Shown: positions 1-9,096, counted from the first letter of the stretch. The stretch: 64,000 nucleotides of DNA from an uncultured Bifidobacterium sp. (GCF_959020145.1 NZ_CAUEQY010000003.1:84264-148263), one strand, 5' to 3'. The notes: generated by a model not told the origin, from the sequence alone. Numbers and translations: made by a program.

Positions 1-144
1 ACTGGAACGGTCAGGTTTCGTTCGACGGTTCCACCTCTGAACGTTCGTGCGTTCTGGATCCTCTGAAGAAAGGGCAAGGCCCCCAGTATCGGCCGACGCC
101 GGCTGAAGGCCCTGTTCCTTAAGGAAACGTTCGGCGCTGATCAT
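1..144 (-). CDS. recX: Regulatory protein RecX, N-terminal part (runs off the window)
   Basis: An open frame of 48 codons starts at an ATG one codon after the recA stop and remains open to the window edge. Its first residues are MISAERFLKEQ. RecX binds RecA filaments and limits recombinase activity, and in actinobacteria it normally follows recA directly, with co-transcription. The visible part is a variable N-terminal extension without a diagnostic motif, so the call rests on position, frame and spacing. No clear Shine-Dalgarno sequence is seen, which would fit translational coupling to recA. Confidence 0.6.
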   Translation of the reverse strand, partial: MISAERFLKEQGLQPASADTGGLALSSEDPERTNVQRWNRRTKPDRSS

Positions 145-147
145 ATG

Positions 148-1290
148 TCAGGCTTTGGCGGCTTTTGAAGTTTTGGACGTCTTACCATCATCCGGCGCGC
201 CCGCGGCGTCCTCCGCCCCATCGTCCTCGGCGAACTGGTCGGTAGGTTTGATCAGACCGAATGCCGCCTTGACCTTGTTCTCGATTTCCTCTGTGAGTTC
301 CGGATTGTCCTTGAGGAACTGACGCACGTTTTCGCGTCCTTGCCCCAGCTGGTCGCCCTCATAGGTGAACCACGAGCCAGACTTTTTGACGACGTTGGCC
401 TGCAACGCCATATCAAGCACGGAACCTTCCTTGGAGATGCCCTCGCCGTACAGCACATCGAATTCGGCGGTCTTGAACGGCGGAGCCATCTTGTTCTTAA
501 CAACCTTGACCTTGGTACGGTTGCCGACAGCCTCATCACCGTTCTTAATGGTCTGGATACGGCGGATGTCCATACGTACGGACGCGTAGAACTTCAATGC
601 CTTGCCGCCGGTGGTGGTCTCCGGATTACCGAAGAACACGCCAATTTTCTCACGCAACTGGTTGATGAAGATGGCGGTGGTACCGGCTTGCGCCAGCGCA
701 CCGGTCATCTTACGCAACGCCTGACTCATCAGGCGCGCCTGCAGGCCGACATGGCTGTCTCCCATCTCGCCTTCGATTTCCGCTTTCGGCACCAAGGCCG
801 CGACGGAATCGATGACAATCACGTCAAGCGCGCCGGAACGAATCAGCATGTCGGCGATTTCCAATGCCTGCTCGCCATTGTCCGGCTGAGAGACGATCAA
901 CGAATCGGTGTCGACGCCCAGCTTACGGGCATAGACCGGATCGAGCGCATGCTCGGCATCGATGAATGCGGCCACACCGCCGGCCTTCTGGGCATTGGCC
1001 ACCACATGCAGCGCCAATGTGGTCTTACCAGAGGATTCCGGTCCGTAAATCTCCACAATACGGCCTTTAGGCAGGCCGCCGATGCCTAATGCCATATCCA
1101 AAGCCAAGGATCCGGTCGGAATGACCTCGACATCCTGTTCCGGGCGGTCGCCAAGTCTCATGGCCGATCCCTTGCCGAAGCTTTTCTCGACCTGCGCGAG
1201 CGCTGTGTCGAGCGCGGCCTGACGGCGCGGATCGATTCCATTCGCGGACTTGTTCTGTGCGGCGTTCTTTGCCACGCTCGTCTGTGCCAT
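148..1290 (-). CDS. recA: Recombinase RecA
   Basis: DNA-dependent ATPase that forms filaments on single-stranded DNA, drives strand exchange and triggers LexA self-cleavage in the SOS response. The 380-residue protein has the RecA core in full: Walker A GPESSGKTT, Walker B VIVIDSVAAL, the L1/L2 DNA-binding loops (the latter in the FINQLREKIGVFFGNPETTTGGKALKF region) and an acidic C-terminal tail. I chose ATG 1290 because AAGGAGT lies five bases upstream; a longer reading from 1332 adds 14 residues outside the family pattern. It lies downstream of DUF3046 and just before recX. A LexA box and -10 element about 200 bases upstream indicate SOS control. No intein or frameshift is present. Confidence 0.97.
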   Translation of the reverse strand: MAQTSVAKNAAQNKSANGIDPRRQAALDTALAQVEKSFGKGSAMRLGDRPEQDVEVIPTGSLALDMALGIGGLPKGRIVEIYGPESSGKTTLALHVVANAQKAGGVAAFIDAEHALDPVYARKLGVDTDSLIVSQPDNGEQALEIADMLIRSGALDVIVIDSVAALVPKAEIEGEMGDSHVGLQARLMSQALRKMTGALAQAGTTAIFINQLREKIGVFFGNPETTTGGKALKFYASVRMDIRRIQTIKNGDEAVGNRTKVKVVKNKMAPPFKTAEFDVLYGEGISKEGSVLDMALQANVVKKSGSWFTYEGDQLGQGRENVRQFLKDNPELTEEIENKVKAAFGLIKPTDQFAEDDGAEDAAGAPDDGKTSKTSKAAKA

Positions 1291-1483
1291 GACTACTCCT
1301 TGTTGTTGACCGAGACGAATGAATGGATTCACCGTAAAACCGCATCATCCATCTGCGCAAGTTCAATCGGCCATTGTGGTCGAAGAACATGCATTTCGAC
1401 ACGCCGAAGACCGCTTTCCCTTGAAATTCCAGCATTCTGAAACTTCGCGGCGAGCCGTTGACGACCTGCCCAATCCGTGCTTC

Positions 1484-1521
1484 TGTGGATAACTATACCC
1501 CATTATCCGAACATCTGTTCG
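1484..1521 (-). promoter_or_regulatory. recA promoter with LexA (SOS) box
   Basis: CGAACATCTGTTCG at 1508-1521 matches the actinobacterial/Gram-positive LexA box, CGAAC-N4-GTTCG. On the minus strand it sits where a -35 would be, with TATAGT (1497-1492) as a -10 about 17-18 bases downstream. LexA binding there would block the promoter. The predicted transcript has a leader of about 200 nt before recA. The same segment holds a perfect TTATCCACA (1492-1484), a DnaA-box match. Confidence 0.75.
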
Positions 1522-1552
1522 AAATCGGTGTTTTGCGATAGCCGAACTCCGC

Positions 1553-1786
1553 CTAACGCACCGGCATTGGTGGCGCGTTATGGTCCTTTCCCCAACGTTT
1601 GGAGTCAGGAATGTTCATCTGGTCGCACAGAACGTTCCATACCACGCGGGGCTCCTCCCCCATTTCAAGCGCTTCGACGGCTGTCAGACCGTTCAATCGA
1701 TCAAGCACTTGGTCGCGTGCGAGCGCGCGGCCATAGCTACGGCCGAGTACCTCTTCAAGCAACTGCCAAAATTCACGTTCCTGCAC
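1553..1786 (-). CDS. DUF3046 family protein
   Basis: Small protein of about 77 residues. The segment EREFWQLLEEVLGRSYGRALARDQVLDRLNG, followed by TAVEALEMGEEPRVVWNVLCDQM, is the DUF3046 signature; this family lies immediately upstream of recA in many actinobacteria. Function unknown. The start is taken as GTG 1786 (VQEREFW), because upstream of it the frame runs through the clgR terminator and no ATG is available. No good ribosome binding site is visible. It sits between clgR and recA, but the terminator at 1823-1852 suggests it is transcribed separately from clgR. Confidence 0.75.
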   Translation of the reverse strand: MQEREFWQLLEEVLGRSYGRALARDQVLDRLNGLTAVEALEMGEEPRVVWNVLCDQMNIPDSKRWGKDHNAPPMPVR

Positions 1787-1822
1787 GCGCTCAAGTGTAC
1801 ACAGCAAGCGCAACCAAAAGAA

Positions 1823-1852
1823 AACGCCCGACGGAACAAGCCGCCGGGCGTT
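1823..1852 (-). terminator. Rho-independent terminator after clgR
   Basis: The 12-bp stem AACGCCCGACGG / CCGCCGGGCGTT (one G-T type mismatch) has a 6-base loop. It is followed on the minus strand by a T-rich run (1822-1814). It lies 17 bases beyond the clgR stop. Confidence 0.8.
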
Positions 1853-1868
1853 AGACGTCCAACAGGAA

Positions 1869-2378
1869 TCAGATTGCGACGGAATCGAGATAATCGGCGA
1901 CCATGCGCAGCATCTGCGCCGTGGAGACGCCCAACGATTGCGCAATCGAGCTCAGCAGCTCGGAGCTGGCCTCTTTTTGGCCACGCTCCACTTCGGAGAG
2001 GTAGCCCAACGACACTCCGGCCTTTTCGCTCACCTCACGCAACGTTTTGTGGTCATGGGTGCGCAGATCGCGCAGTACATGGCCGATGGCCTCGCGAAGC
2101 GATACCTCTCTGGGTCCGTCGGTGGTTTCCGTGGCTGCCGACATGGATCGTGCGGAAACGCGTTCCGCGTCTTCCTCCCGCCATATGCGGGTCAATGCGG
2201 CCTGGCGCTCGTCTTTGGCCTTTTTGGCCGCGCGGGCACGCAGCACCTGCTGCTGGGCGAACATCACCGCGCGGCGCTGGGCTGGGGTGAGTTCCCTGAC
2301 GCGGGCGTTGCCGCTTTGCACCGTGGGAACCATCGCCTTGAGTTCCATCTGTTCCTTGGTGAGTGTCATCGTGTCCAT
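1869..2378 (-). CDS. clgR: ClgR-type XRE-family transcriptional regulator
   Basis: 169-residue DNA-binding protein. The C-terminal half (about residues 95-155) is a Cro/CI helix-turn-helix, with LREAIGHVLRDLRTHDHKTLREVSEKAGVSLGYLSEVERG; the GYLSEVERG core is typical of ClgR. The N-terminal half is charged and Ala/Arg-rich, probably helical. In actinobacteria ClgR activates clp protease genes, and work in B. breve linked ClgR to the clpP operon with a protein coactivator. ATG 2378 follows an AAAGGGG motif; a second ATG lies three codons in. It follows pncC and pgsA in the same direction and ends at a strong terminator. Confidence 0.85.
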   Translation of the reverse strand: MDTMTLTKEQMELKAMVPTVQSGNARVRELTPAQRRAVMFAQQQVLRARAAKKAKDERQAALTRIWREEDAERVSARSMSAATETTDGPREVSLREAIGHVLRDLRTHDHKTLREVSEKAGVSLGYLSEVERGQKEASSELLSSIAQSLGVSTAQMLRMVADYLDSVAI

Positions 2379-2440
2379 GCCGCCAGCCCCTTTCGCTTTT
2401 CATACGTACGTCCACTATGGTCAACACCCATATTCGTGGA

Positions 2441-3007
2441 TTATTCCTGTGAAAGTGCTGAAAGAGTCCTCAGTTTTTCCAGAATACATTGCACGGTTTC
2501 GTGCCGCACAGCTTCCCGATCACCCTTCAGACGCAGCTCATAAGCAGCTGTTTGACGCGCACGAATGCCATTGAAGCCACAGGGCAGGGAGCAGCCGATG
2601 TACACCAGGCCGGCAGGTTTGTCACCATCCGGTCCTGGCCCTGCAACACCGGTAGTGGCCAAGCCGATGACACAGTCTCCATCCTCGGTCTGTCGGTATA
2701 GTTGCGCGGTTCCCGCAGCCATCTGCCGCGCCACTTCGGGGTGGACCGCCCCTTCTCGGGCCAGCAGGTCGGCATTCACGCCGAGAATCTTCGCTTTGGC
2801 GCGAATGTCGTAGGTCACCGCCGAGCCGAGGAACACTTTCGATGCGCCTGGTATGCGTACGAAGGCGTCGGCGAGTAGACCTCCCGTCAGTGATTCGGCG
2901 GCGGCGATTTTGAAATGGTTGGCTTCGCAATAGCGTAAAACGGCTGCGGCCAGCTCATCGCATTGCGATTGGCTGGCCGCGGTCGACGAATTTTCGGATT
3001 CGCTCAT
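2441..3007 (-). CDS. pncC: CinA C-terminal-type nicotinamide-nucleotide amidohydrolase (PncC-like)
   Basis: 188-residue stand-alone CinA C-terminal domain. Family members deamidate NMN to nicotinic acid mononucleotide in pyridine nucleotide salvage. Motifs seen are AAAESLTGGLLADAFVRIPGAS near residue 36, GSAVTYDIRAKAKILGV, and GLATTGVAGPGPDGDKPAGLVYIG; the Ser/Thr-rich ESLTGG and TGVAGP loops form the active site. The N-terminal MoCF-like half of full CinA is absent, as usual for actinobacteria. It starts six bases after pgsA ends and precedes clgR, so the three are probably one operon. Confidence 0.88.
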   Translation of the reverse strand: MSESENSSTAASQSQCDELAAAVLRYCEANHFKIAAAESLTGGLLADAFVRIPGASKVFLGSAVTYDIRAKAKILGVNADLLAREGAVHPEVARQMAAGTAQLYRQTEDGDCVIGLATTGVAGPGPDGDKPAGLVYIGCSLPCGFNGIRARQTAAYELRLKGDREAVRHETVQCILEKLRTLSALSQE

Positions 3008-3013
3008 CGGGAT

Positions 3014-3697
3014 TTACTTGGTTTCCTTTTCGGATTTTGCGGTCTTCTTACGTCCGCCGAACGTGTTGACGAGGTATTCGCCGCCCGAATACAGGCATAG
3101 AATCAACGCCAGGTAAATCAGGGCGTACGTGATCGTGTAATAAACGGTCATCCACAGCGGAGTGGCGTTCATGCCATCAGCGAGGCTCCACATCGGCAGC
3201 ATGAGCATGGCAAGGCCGATGCACTGGCACAGGGTCTTGTACTTGCCGGCTTGGGATGCGGCGATGACCTTGCCGCCGGTGTCGATGACGAAGAAACGCA
3301 TGATGGTGATGCCGATCTCACGGATGAGGAACAGCGCGGTCACGACCCAGCCGAGCACTGCGTTGCCGAATTCGTTGAAGATGGCGGCGACGATCAGCGT
3401 GCCGCAGGTGAGCAGCTTATCTGCGATTGGGTCCATGAGCTTGCCCAGTTCGGTGACCTGGTTATATTTGCGGGCCATCCAACCGTCGAGCTTATCGGTG
3501 CAGGCGGCGATGATGAAGATAATCGCCGCCACCCAGCGCATAGTCGTGTTTTTGGTACCCCATGCGCCTGCCATGACGTACAACGCCAGGAAGATGACGA
3601 CCAGGACGATACGAGAGAAAGTGACGATGTTCGGCGGGGCGTTCCACCCGTCAAGCAGGGACGATTTGCGTTCTTCTTGCTTTTCCATACCGTTCAC
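3014..3697 (-). CDS. pgsA: CDP-diacylglycerol-glycerol-3-phosphate 3-phosphatidyltransferase
   Basis: Integral membrane enzyme making phosphatidylglycerol phosphate from CDP-diacylglycerol and glycerol-3-phosphate, the committed step to phosphatidylglycerol and cardiolipin. The CDP-alcohol phosphotransferase motif D-G-x2-A-R-x8-G-x3-D-x3-D is intact (DGWMARKYNQVTELGKLMD followed by PIAD, about residues 72-94). Several hydrophobic segments surround it. GTG 3697 has GGGG a few bases upstream; ATG 3688, three codons in, is possible but lacks a ribosome binding site. It lies between ftsK and pncC on the same strand. Confidence 0.93.
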   Translation of the reverse strand: MNGMEKQEERKSSLLDGWNAPPNIVTFSRIVLVVIFLALYVMAGAWGTKNTTMRWVAAIIFIIAACTDKLDGWMARKYNQVTELGKLMDPIADKLLTCGTLIVAAIFNEFGNAVLGWVVTALFLIREIGITIMRFFVIDTGGKVIAASQAGKYKTLCQCIGLAMLMLPMWSLADGMNATPLWMTVYYTITYALIYLALILCLYSGGEYLVNTFGGRKKTAKSEKETK

Positions 3698-3747
3698 GTT
3701 ACCCCGATACCACTACTTGGCGCAATGCGTGCGATTGTCGCGTTCCA

Positions 3748-6552
3748 TCATCGCGTGTCCGCAGCGTCGGCCGGCTGGGTAGAACCTGCGGTAAGCGATG
3801 AGGTTTCGCCCTTGATGAAGGCGAGCACCTGCGGCAGATCCTGCGGTTGGACGAGCACTTCGCGAGCTTTGGAGCCTTCGGACGGACCGACCACACCACG
3901 CGATTCAAGCAGATCCATGAGTCGGCCGGCTTTGGCGAATCCGACACGCAGTTTGCGCTGCAGCATGGAGGTTGAGCCGAACTGCGTGCTGACCACCAGT
4001 TCCGCCGCCTGCAACAGCACGTCCATGTCGTTGCCGATGTCCTCATCCGGCTCGATGGCCTTCTTTTCGGCCTCCTTGGCCATCTCCTCGATATCCTCGC
4101 GATAATGCGGCTTGCGCTGGGTTCGCACGAACTCCACCGCGCGACGGATTTCGGACTCGTCGACCCATGCGCCCTGCACGCGGATCGGCTTGGCCTGACC
4201 CATCGGCAGGAACAACGCGTCACCTTGGCCGATCAGCGTTTCCGCACCGGTGGCGTCGAGGATGACTCGCGAATCGGTGGCGGATGAGGTGGCAAAAGCA
4301 AGTCGGGACGGGATGTTGGCCTTGATCAAGCCCGTGACCACGTCAACGGACGGGCGCTGCGTGGCGAGCACCAGATGCACGCCGGCGGCTCGCGCGAGCT
4401 GCGTGATGCGCTGGATGGAGCTCTCCACGTCGTTCTTGGCCACCATCATAAGGTCGGCCATTTCATCGACGACCACGAGGATATACGGGTATGGTGCGAC
4501 CTTGCGTTTGGAGCCTGCGGGCGCATGCACCTTGCCAGCGCGCACGGCAGCGTTGAAGTCCTTGATGTGGCGGAATCCGAAGAATTCGAGGTCGCTGTAT
4601 CGTGCGTCCATCTCCTTGACCACCCATTCCAAAGCCTGCGCGGCCTTCTTCGGATCGGTGATGATCGGGGTGAGCAAATGTGGAATGCCCGCATAGGCGG
4701 ACAGTTCGACTCGTTTAGGATCGACCATGATCATGCGGACCTGGTCAGGCGTGGCGCGCATGATCACGGAGGTGAGCATGGAGTTGATGAAGCTCGACTT
4801 GCCGGAGCCGGTGGCGCCAGCCACCAACAGGTGGGGCATCTTGGTCAGGTCGGCGGTCACGAAATGGCCTTCCACATCCTTGCCGACGCCGGTGAGCATC
4901 GGATTCGGATCGTTCCGGGCCTTGTCGGAGCGCAGCACGTCGCCCAGCACCACGGTTTCGCGATCGGAGTTCGGAATTTCGATGCCGATGGCGGATTTGC
5001 CTTCGATCACCGACAGGATGCGCACGTCGGAGCTGGCCACCGCGTAGGCGATGTTCTTCTGCAGGTTGGTGACCTTCTCGACCTTGACGCCAGGGCCAAG
5101 CTCCACCTCATACATGGTGACGGATGGTCCGCGCAGGAAGCCGATGACCTTCGCATCGACGTTGAACTGTTGGAAGGTACCGGTCAGCGCGCGGATCACA
5201 CGATCGTTCTCCGGAGTGTGCGCGGCGTGCGGCGCGCCCTTCTTCAGAATGTTGAGGTCAGGCAGATGATACGGTCCCTCGGGAATGTCATCCGCCGCTT
5301 CCCCGTCAACGGCAGCAGCCGGCATATCGTCAAGGACCTCGCCGGTCGCGGCATCCACCATGACTTCCTTGCCGTTGGAGGTGCCGTCCTCGTCGATGAC
5401 GGCCCATGGGTCGCTTGGAGCGACGCCAACCGGCTTGATTTCGCTGGACGGCACCGGCTCGGCGACGCTGGGCATGGTGCCGCTCGCGGTGCCGATCGGC
5501 GCGGACGAGAAGGAGCGTCCGCGACCGTTCTGCGGCATGGCCATGGTGCCGGACGGTGCAGCGGCGGAATAATCATCTGAATCATAATCATCGGCACGAT
5601 AATCGTCCGAAGAAATGCTGCGTGGCGAATCGACCTGTTGGTACGGCTCGTCGACGATGGTTTCCGCGGTCTGTCCGTGCCGTTCGGCGGCATTAAGAAA
5701 CGCTTCGTCGCCGGCGTAATGGTCAAGGTCGCCATCATCGACGTTCTTGCTCTTATGGGATGCGAAGCGTTGCTTCATACGCGTAAGGAAGCCCGGCCTA
5801 TCGTCGTTTTCTCTATCCGCATCGGTGCCGTCGTGGGCGGGAACGCCTTCGGCGAAGGCGAGTGTCGTGTCCCCAACGCGTACTTCGTTCGGAAACTGTT
5901 CGGCCTCATCGTCAATGTCATCACGGTTTTTAGGCGTTCCAACAAACTTGGCCGCCAGAGCCTTCGCCTTGTCCGGTATCTGCGTGACCCGGGTATGGGT
6001 GATCAACAGCAACGAAAACAGGATGACGACTACGAAAATCGCAATGGAAAAGCCTTTGGAAAGCCCCCACGCCAACGGACAGCCAAGCACATAGCCAAGC
6101 AGGCCGCCTGCCCGCTGCAGCAAAGACATATCGAACTTCTGGGAGTCGGAGGCAATCGCCGCGTCAAGAATAGAGCAGACGGACCAGAGGATCATGAACC
6201 ATCCGAGGGCCATATGGAGGTTCTCATCCTTGTTTTGCGTCTTGCGCATCAGACTGAACACCACAAGCGCCAGGAATACCGGCAGAATCACGCTGGTCAA
6301 TCCGAACAGTCCGGAGGCCATGGCATGTAGGACCTGTCCGAAAGCGCCCTGGACACGGAACCATTCGGATGCGCAGAACAGCACCGCGAGAATGGCCATG
6401 ATGAAACATGCGATGTCGCGGCGATATTTACGCAGTATGCCGGCGATCGGAGAGGAATCGACCTCGTCCATGACTTTGGTATCGCCGGAACGCGATTTGC
6501 CTGCGGAACCCTTGCCGCCTGATTTCGGGTTGGAAGATGCTGTTCGTGCCAT
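3748..6552 (-). CDS. ftsK: DNA translocase FtsK/SpoIIIE
   Basis: 934-residue septal DNA pump that clears and aligns chromosome termini during division and activates XerCD recombination. An N-terminal membrane domain with about four hydrophobic segments (residues 40-190) is followed by a low-complexity acidic linker (about 200-440). The alpha/beta motor domain has Walker A GATGSGKSS near residue 577 and Walker B ILVVVDEMADL near 692. The C-terminal winged-helix gamma domain (about 865-920, LRVGFAKAGRLMDLLE) recognises KOPS-type sites. ATG 6552 (MARTASS) is preferred; reading from 6591 adds 13 atypical residues. A matching xerD and a second recombinase are elsewhere in the window. Confidence 0.95.
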   Translation of the reverse strand: MARTASSNPKSGGKGSAGKSRSGDTKVMDEVDSSPIAGILRKYRRDIACFIMAILAVLFCASEWFRVQGAFGQVLHAMASGLFGLTSVILPVFLALVVFSLMRKTQNKDENLHMALGWFMILWSVCSILDAAIASDSQKFDMSLLQRAGGLLGYVLGCPLAWGLSKGFSIAIFVVVILFSLLLITHTRVTQIPDKAKALAAKFVGTPKNRDDIDDEAEQFPNEVRVGDTTLAFAEGVPAHDGTDADRENDDRPGFLTRMKQRFASHKSKNVDDGDLDHYAGDEAFLNAAERHGQTAETIVDEPYQQVDSPRSISSDDYRADDYDSDDYSAAAPSGTMAMPQNGRGRSFSSAPIGTASGTMPSVAEPVPSSEIKPVGVAPSDPWAVIDEDGTSNGKEVMVDAATGEVLDDMPAAAVDGEAADDIPEGPYHLPDLNILKKGAPHAAHTPENDRVIRALTGTFQQFNVDAKVIGFLRGPSVTMYEVELGPGVKVEKVTNLQKNIAYAVASSDVRILSVIEGKSAIGIEIPNSDRETVVLGDVLRSDKARNDPNPMLTGVGKDVEGHFVTADLTKMPHLLVAGATGSGKSSFINSMLTSVIMRATPDQVRMIMVDPKRVELSAYAGIPHLLTPIITDPKKAAQALEWVVKEMDARYSDLEFFGFRHIKDFNAAVRAGKVHAPAGSKRKVAPYPYILVVVDEMADLMMVAKNDVESSIQRITQLARAAGVHLVLATQRPSVDVVTGLIKANIPSRLAFATSSATDSRVILDATGAETLIGQGDALFLPMGQAKPIRVQGAWVDESEIRRAVEFVRTQRKPHYREDIEEMAKEAEKKAIEPDEDIGNDMDVLLQAAELVVSTQFGSTSMLQRKLRVGFAKAGRLMDLLESRGVVGPSEGSKAREVLVQPQDLPQVLAFIKGETSSLTAGSTQPADAADTR

Positions 6553-6647
6553 AACAGAACTCGATTTTACCCATGGGCACCGCCATGGCACGACGACATC
6601 CGATACTTATCGAAAGTTTTTGCCGTTCACGCCGTCAGGCGCTTCGG

Positions 6648-7658
6648 CTAGACGATATCGCCAAGATGATGCTGCGTGTACGCATCCGCCTGCGCGTCGA
6701 TCGCGTCGTAATCGCCGGCGTCGGCATGCTCGATGATGGCCATGGCATTGCCCAGCAGCGCGGGGTTGAGAGCCTGCAGCCAGTGGATACGCGGATCGCG
6801 GCCAAACCATCCCATCTGTTTGCGTGCCAGACGCTTCGTCTTCTGCGCGATGCTCATGAACGTGTCATTTAAATCGCACAGGCCATCCAAATAGTCGACA
6901 ACCTGCTGGTATCCAAGAGCCTTGCCTGCGGTGATGCCAAGCCGGGGACGGATACGCTCCACTTCCTCGACGAAACCGTTCTCCAGCATCTGCTTGGTAC
7001 GGATGTCGATGCGGCGGTCAAGTTCCTCGCGCGGCAAATCAAGGCCGATCTGCACGGTGGGAATCACATACCGGTAATGCGGCAGGCTCGCCGAATACGG
7101 CCGGCCCGTCACTTCGATGACCTCAAGCGCGCGGATGGTGCGTCGAGGATTGTGCGGATCCATGCGGGCCGCGGCTTCAGGATCCTTTGTCTTGAGCTCG
7201 TCGAACAGCGCACCGGCGCCTTCGACCTTTTCACGTTCCTCGAGGCGTTTGCGCACCTCTGGGTCAGTGCCAGGAAAGGAAATGTCGTCGATGGCGGCAC
7301 GGGCGTACAGACCGGAACCGCCCACGAGGATAGGGCGCACTCCCCTGGCCTGCAGTTCGGCGATTTTGGCGCGGGCGATCTCCTGGAAACGTGCCACGGA
7401 CATGGCGTCGTCCGGTTCGATGATGTCAATCAGGTGGTGCCTGACCTCGGCCTGTTCCTCAGGACTCGCCTTGGCGGTGCCGATATCCATGCCCTTGTAC
7501 ATCTGGTAGGCATCGGCGTTGACGATTTCCGCCTGCTCGCCCTTGGCCTCCAACGCCTTGGCAATGGCGATGCCAAGCCCCGTCTTGCCGGACGCAGTGG
7601 GACCGACGATGGACACGACCTTACGGGTTTCGGGCTTGCTTTCAGTGGCGGACGGCAT
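6648..7658 (-). CDS. miaA: tRNA dimethylallyltransferase MiaA
   Basis: Adds the dimethylallyl group to N6 of A37 in tRNAs reading UNN codons, the substrate for the MiaB reaction. The 336-residue protein shows the P-loop VGPTASGKT near residue 20, the DAYQMYKGMDIGTAK segment, GGSGLYARA and the DPHNPRRTIRALEV motif. ATG 7658 (MPSATES) is chosen, which overlaps the end of miaB by 17 bases and implies translational coupling; the longer frame from 7712 lies inside miaB. miaB-miaA-ftsK run in one direction. Confidence 0.95.
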   Translation of the reverse strand: MPSATESKPETRKVVSIVGPTASGKTGLGIAIAKALEAKGEQAEIVNADAYQMYKGMDIGTAKASPEEQAEVRHHLIDIIEPDDAMSVARFQEIARAKIAELQARGVRPILVGGSGLYARAAIDDISFPGTDPEVRKRLEEREKVEGAGALFDELKTKDPEAAARMDPHNPRRTIRALEVIEVTGRPYSASLPHYRYVIPTVQIGLDLPREELDRRIDIRTKQMLENGFVEEVERIRPRLGITAGKALGYQQVVDYLDGLCDLNDTFMSIAQKTKRLARKQMGWFGRDPRIHWLQALNPALLGNAMAIIEHADAGDYDAIDAQADAYTQHHLGDIV

Positions 7659-9096
7659 AGGTTTGCCCCGCTTCCGGATTCGGATCGGCGATGAGATTGT
7701 GGCGTCCCGCATGGGTGACGGTGGCGGTCACGAAATCACCCATCTGCGGCATCGGCTCGCCTTCCGGCACGCCGACATGCACGAGCACGCCGGTTTTCTC
7801 ACGTCCGGTAACACGATGGGTGGCGGCATCCTTCTTGCCGGATGCGCCGGTGACCATCACCTCGACGTCACGGCCTTCGAAAGTCTTGAGATTCTCTTCG
7901 GTGATGCGTTCCTGCAGCGCCACAAGACGTTCGAACCTGTCCTGCACCACGTCATGCGGAACCTGCTCCATCTCAGCCGCCGGCGTGCCGGGACGCGGCG
8001 AGTAGATGAACGTGAACGCGGAAGCGAATCGCGCCTCCTCCACCACGCGCAGGGTTTCCTGGAAGTCCTCCTCCGTTTCGCCGGGGAAGCCGACGATGAT
8101 GTCGGTGGAGATCTGCGCGTCCGGCATGGCCTCGCGAATCTTGCGCAGAATGTCGAGGAACTTGGCGGAACGGTAGGAGCGGCGCATCGCACGAAGAATC
8201 CTGTCGGAACCCGACTGCAACGGGAAATGCAGCTGGTGCATGACGTTCGGCGTCTCGGCCATTGCTGCGATCACGTCGTCGGTGAAGGCCGCGGGATGCG
8301 GCGAGGTGAATCGTACGCGTTCCAAACCGTCAATCTCGCCGCACGCGCGCAGCAGCTTGGAGAAGGCAAACCGGTCGCCGATGCCGTAGCCGAAGGAGTT
8401 CACATTCTGGCCCAGCAACGTGACTTCCTTGGCGCCTTCGTCCACGCATTGGCGGATTTCGGCGAGGATGTCTCCGGGACGGCGGTCATGTTCCTTGCCG
8501 CGCGTGGTCGGCACGATGCAGAAGGTGCAGGTGTTGTTGCAGCCTACGGAGATGGCCACCCAGCTCGACACCTTCGACGCACGGTCGGTTGGCAGTTGGC
8601 TTGGGAAGTAGTTGAGTTCCTCCTGCACCTTCACCTGCGCGTGGCCTTCGATGCGGGCCTGGTCGAGCAGCTGAGGCAGGGATCCGATGTTCTTGGTACC
8701 GAACACGGCGTCGACCCACGGGGCTTTTTTCGCGATCTTCTCACGGTCGAGCTGCGCCATGCAGCCGCCGACCGCGATCTGCAGGTTCGGGCGTTCCCTC
8801 TTCAATTCGGCCCACAGTCCGATGGTGCCGTACATGCGTTCGGCGGCGTTTTCGCGCACCGCGCAGGTGTTCATGACGATCAGGTCGATGTCATGGTTGA
8901 GATACTGTTCCTCGGTGGCGGGCACGTAGCCGTCGGCCTCAAGCACGCCGGCGATGCGTTCGGAATCATGCACATTCATCTGGCATCCGAGCGTATGCAC
9001 GTAGAACACGCCCTTGCCGCGCGTGGGGGTATCGTTCGCCGCCGGTTCGGCCAGTTTCGAGGCGCGCTCCGCCTCGGTCATCATGTCTTCGTTCAT
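7642..9096 (-). CDS. miaB: tRNA-2-methylthio-N6-dimethylallyladenosine synthase MiaB
   Basis: Radical SAM methylthiotransferase that converts i6A37 to ms2i6A37. In order it has an N-terminal UPF0004 domain with three Fe-S cysteines (TLGCQMN near residue 36, MNTCAVRE, GGCMAQ), the radical SAM triad CNNTCTFC near residue 188, and a C-terminal TRAM domain carrying the EVMVTGASGKKDAATHRVTGR segment. The length of about 484 matches the family. Start ATG 9096 (MNEDMM) is chosen; further ATGs lie at 9084 and 9081. It overlaps miaA and diverges from the alarmone synthetase gene. Confidence 0.94.
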   Translation of the reverse strand: MNEDMMTEAERASKLAEPAANDTPTRGKGVFYVHTLGCQMNVHDSERIAGVLEADGYVPATEEQYLNHDIDLIVMNTCAVRENAAERMYGTIGLWAELKRERPNLQIAVGGCMAQLDREKIAKKAPWVDAVFGTKNIGSLPQLLDQARIEGHAQVKVQEELNYFPSQLPTDRASKVSSWVAISVGCNNTCTFCIVPTTRGKEHDRRPGDILAEIRQCVDEGAKEVTLLGQNVNSFGYGIGDRFAFSKLLRACGEIDGLERVRFTSPHPAAFTDDVIAAMAETPNVMHQLHFPLQSGSDRILRAMRRSYRSAKFLDILRKIREAMPDAQISTDIIVGFPGETEEDFQETLRVVEEARFASAFTFIYSPRPGTPAAEMEQVPHDVVQDRFERLVALQERITEENLKTFEGRDVEVMVTGASGKKDAATHRVTGREKTGVLVHVGVPEGEPMPQMGDFVTATVTHAGRHNLIADPNPEAGQTYAVRH

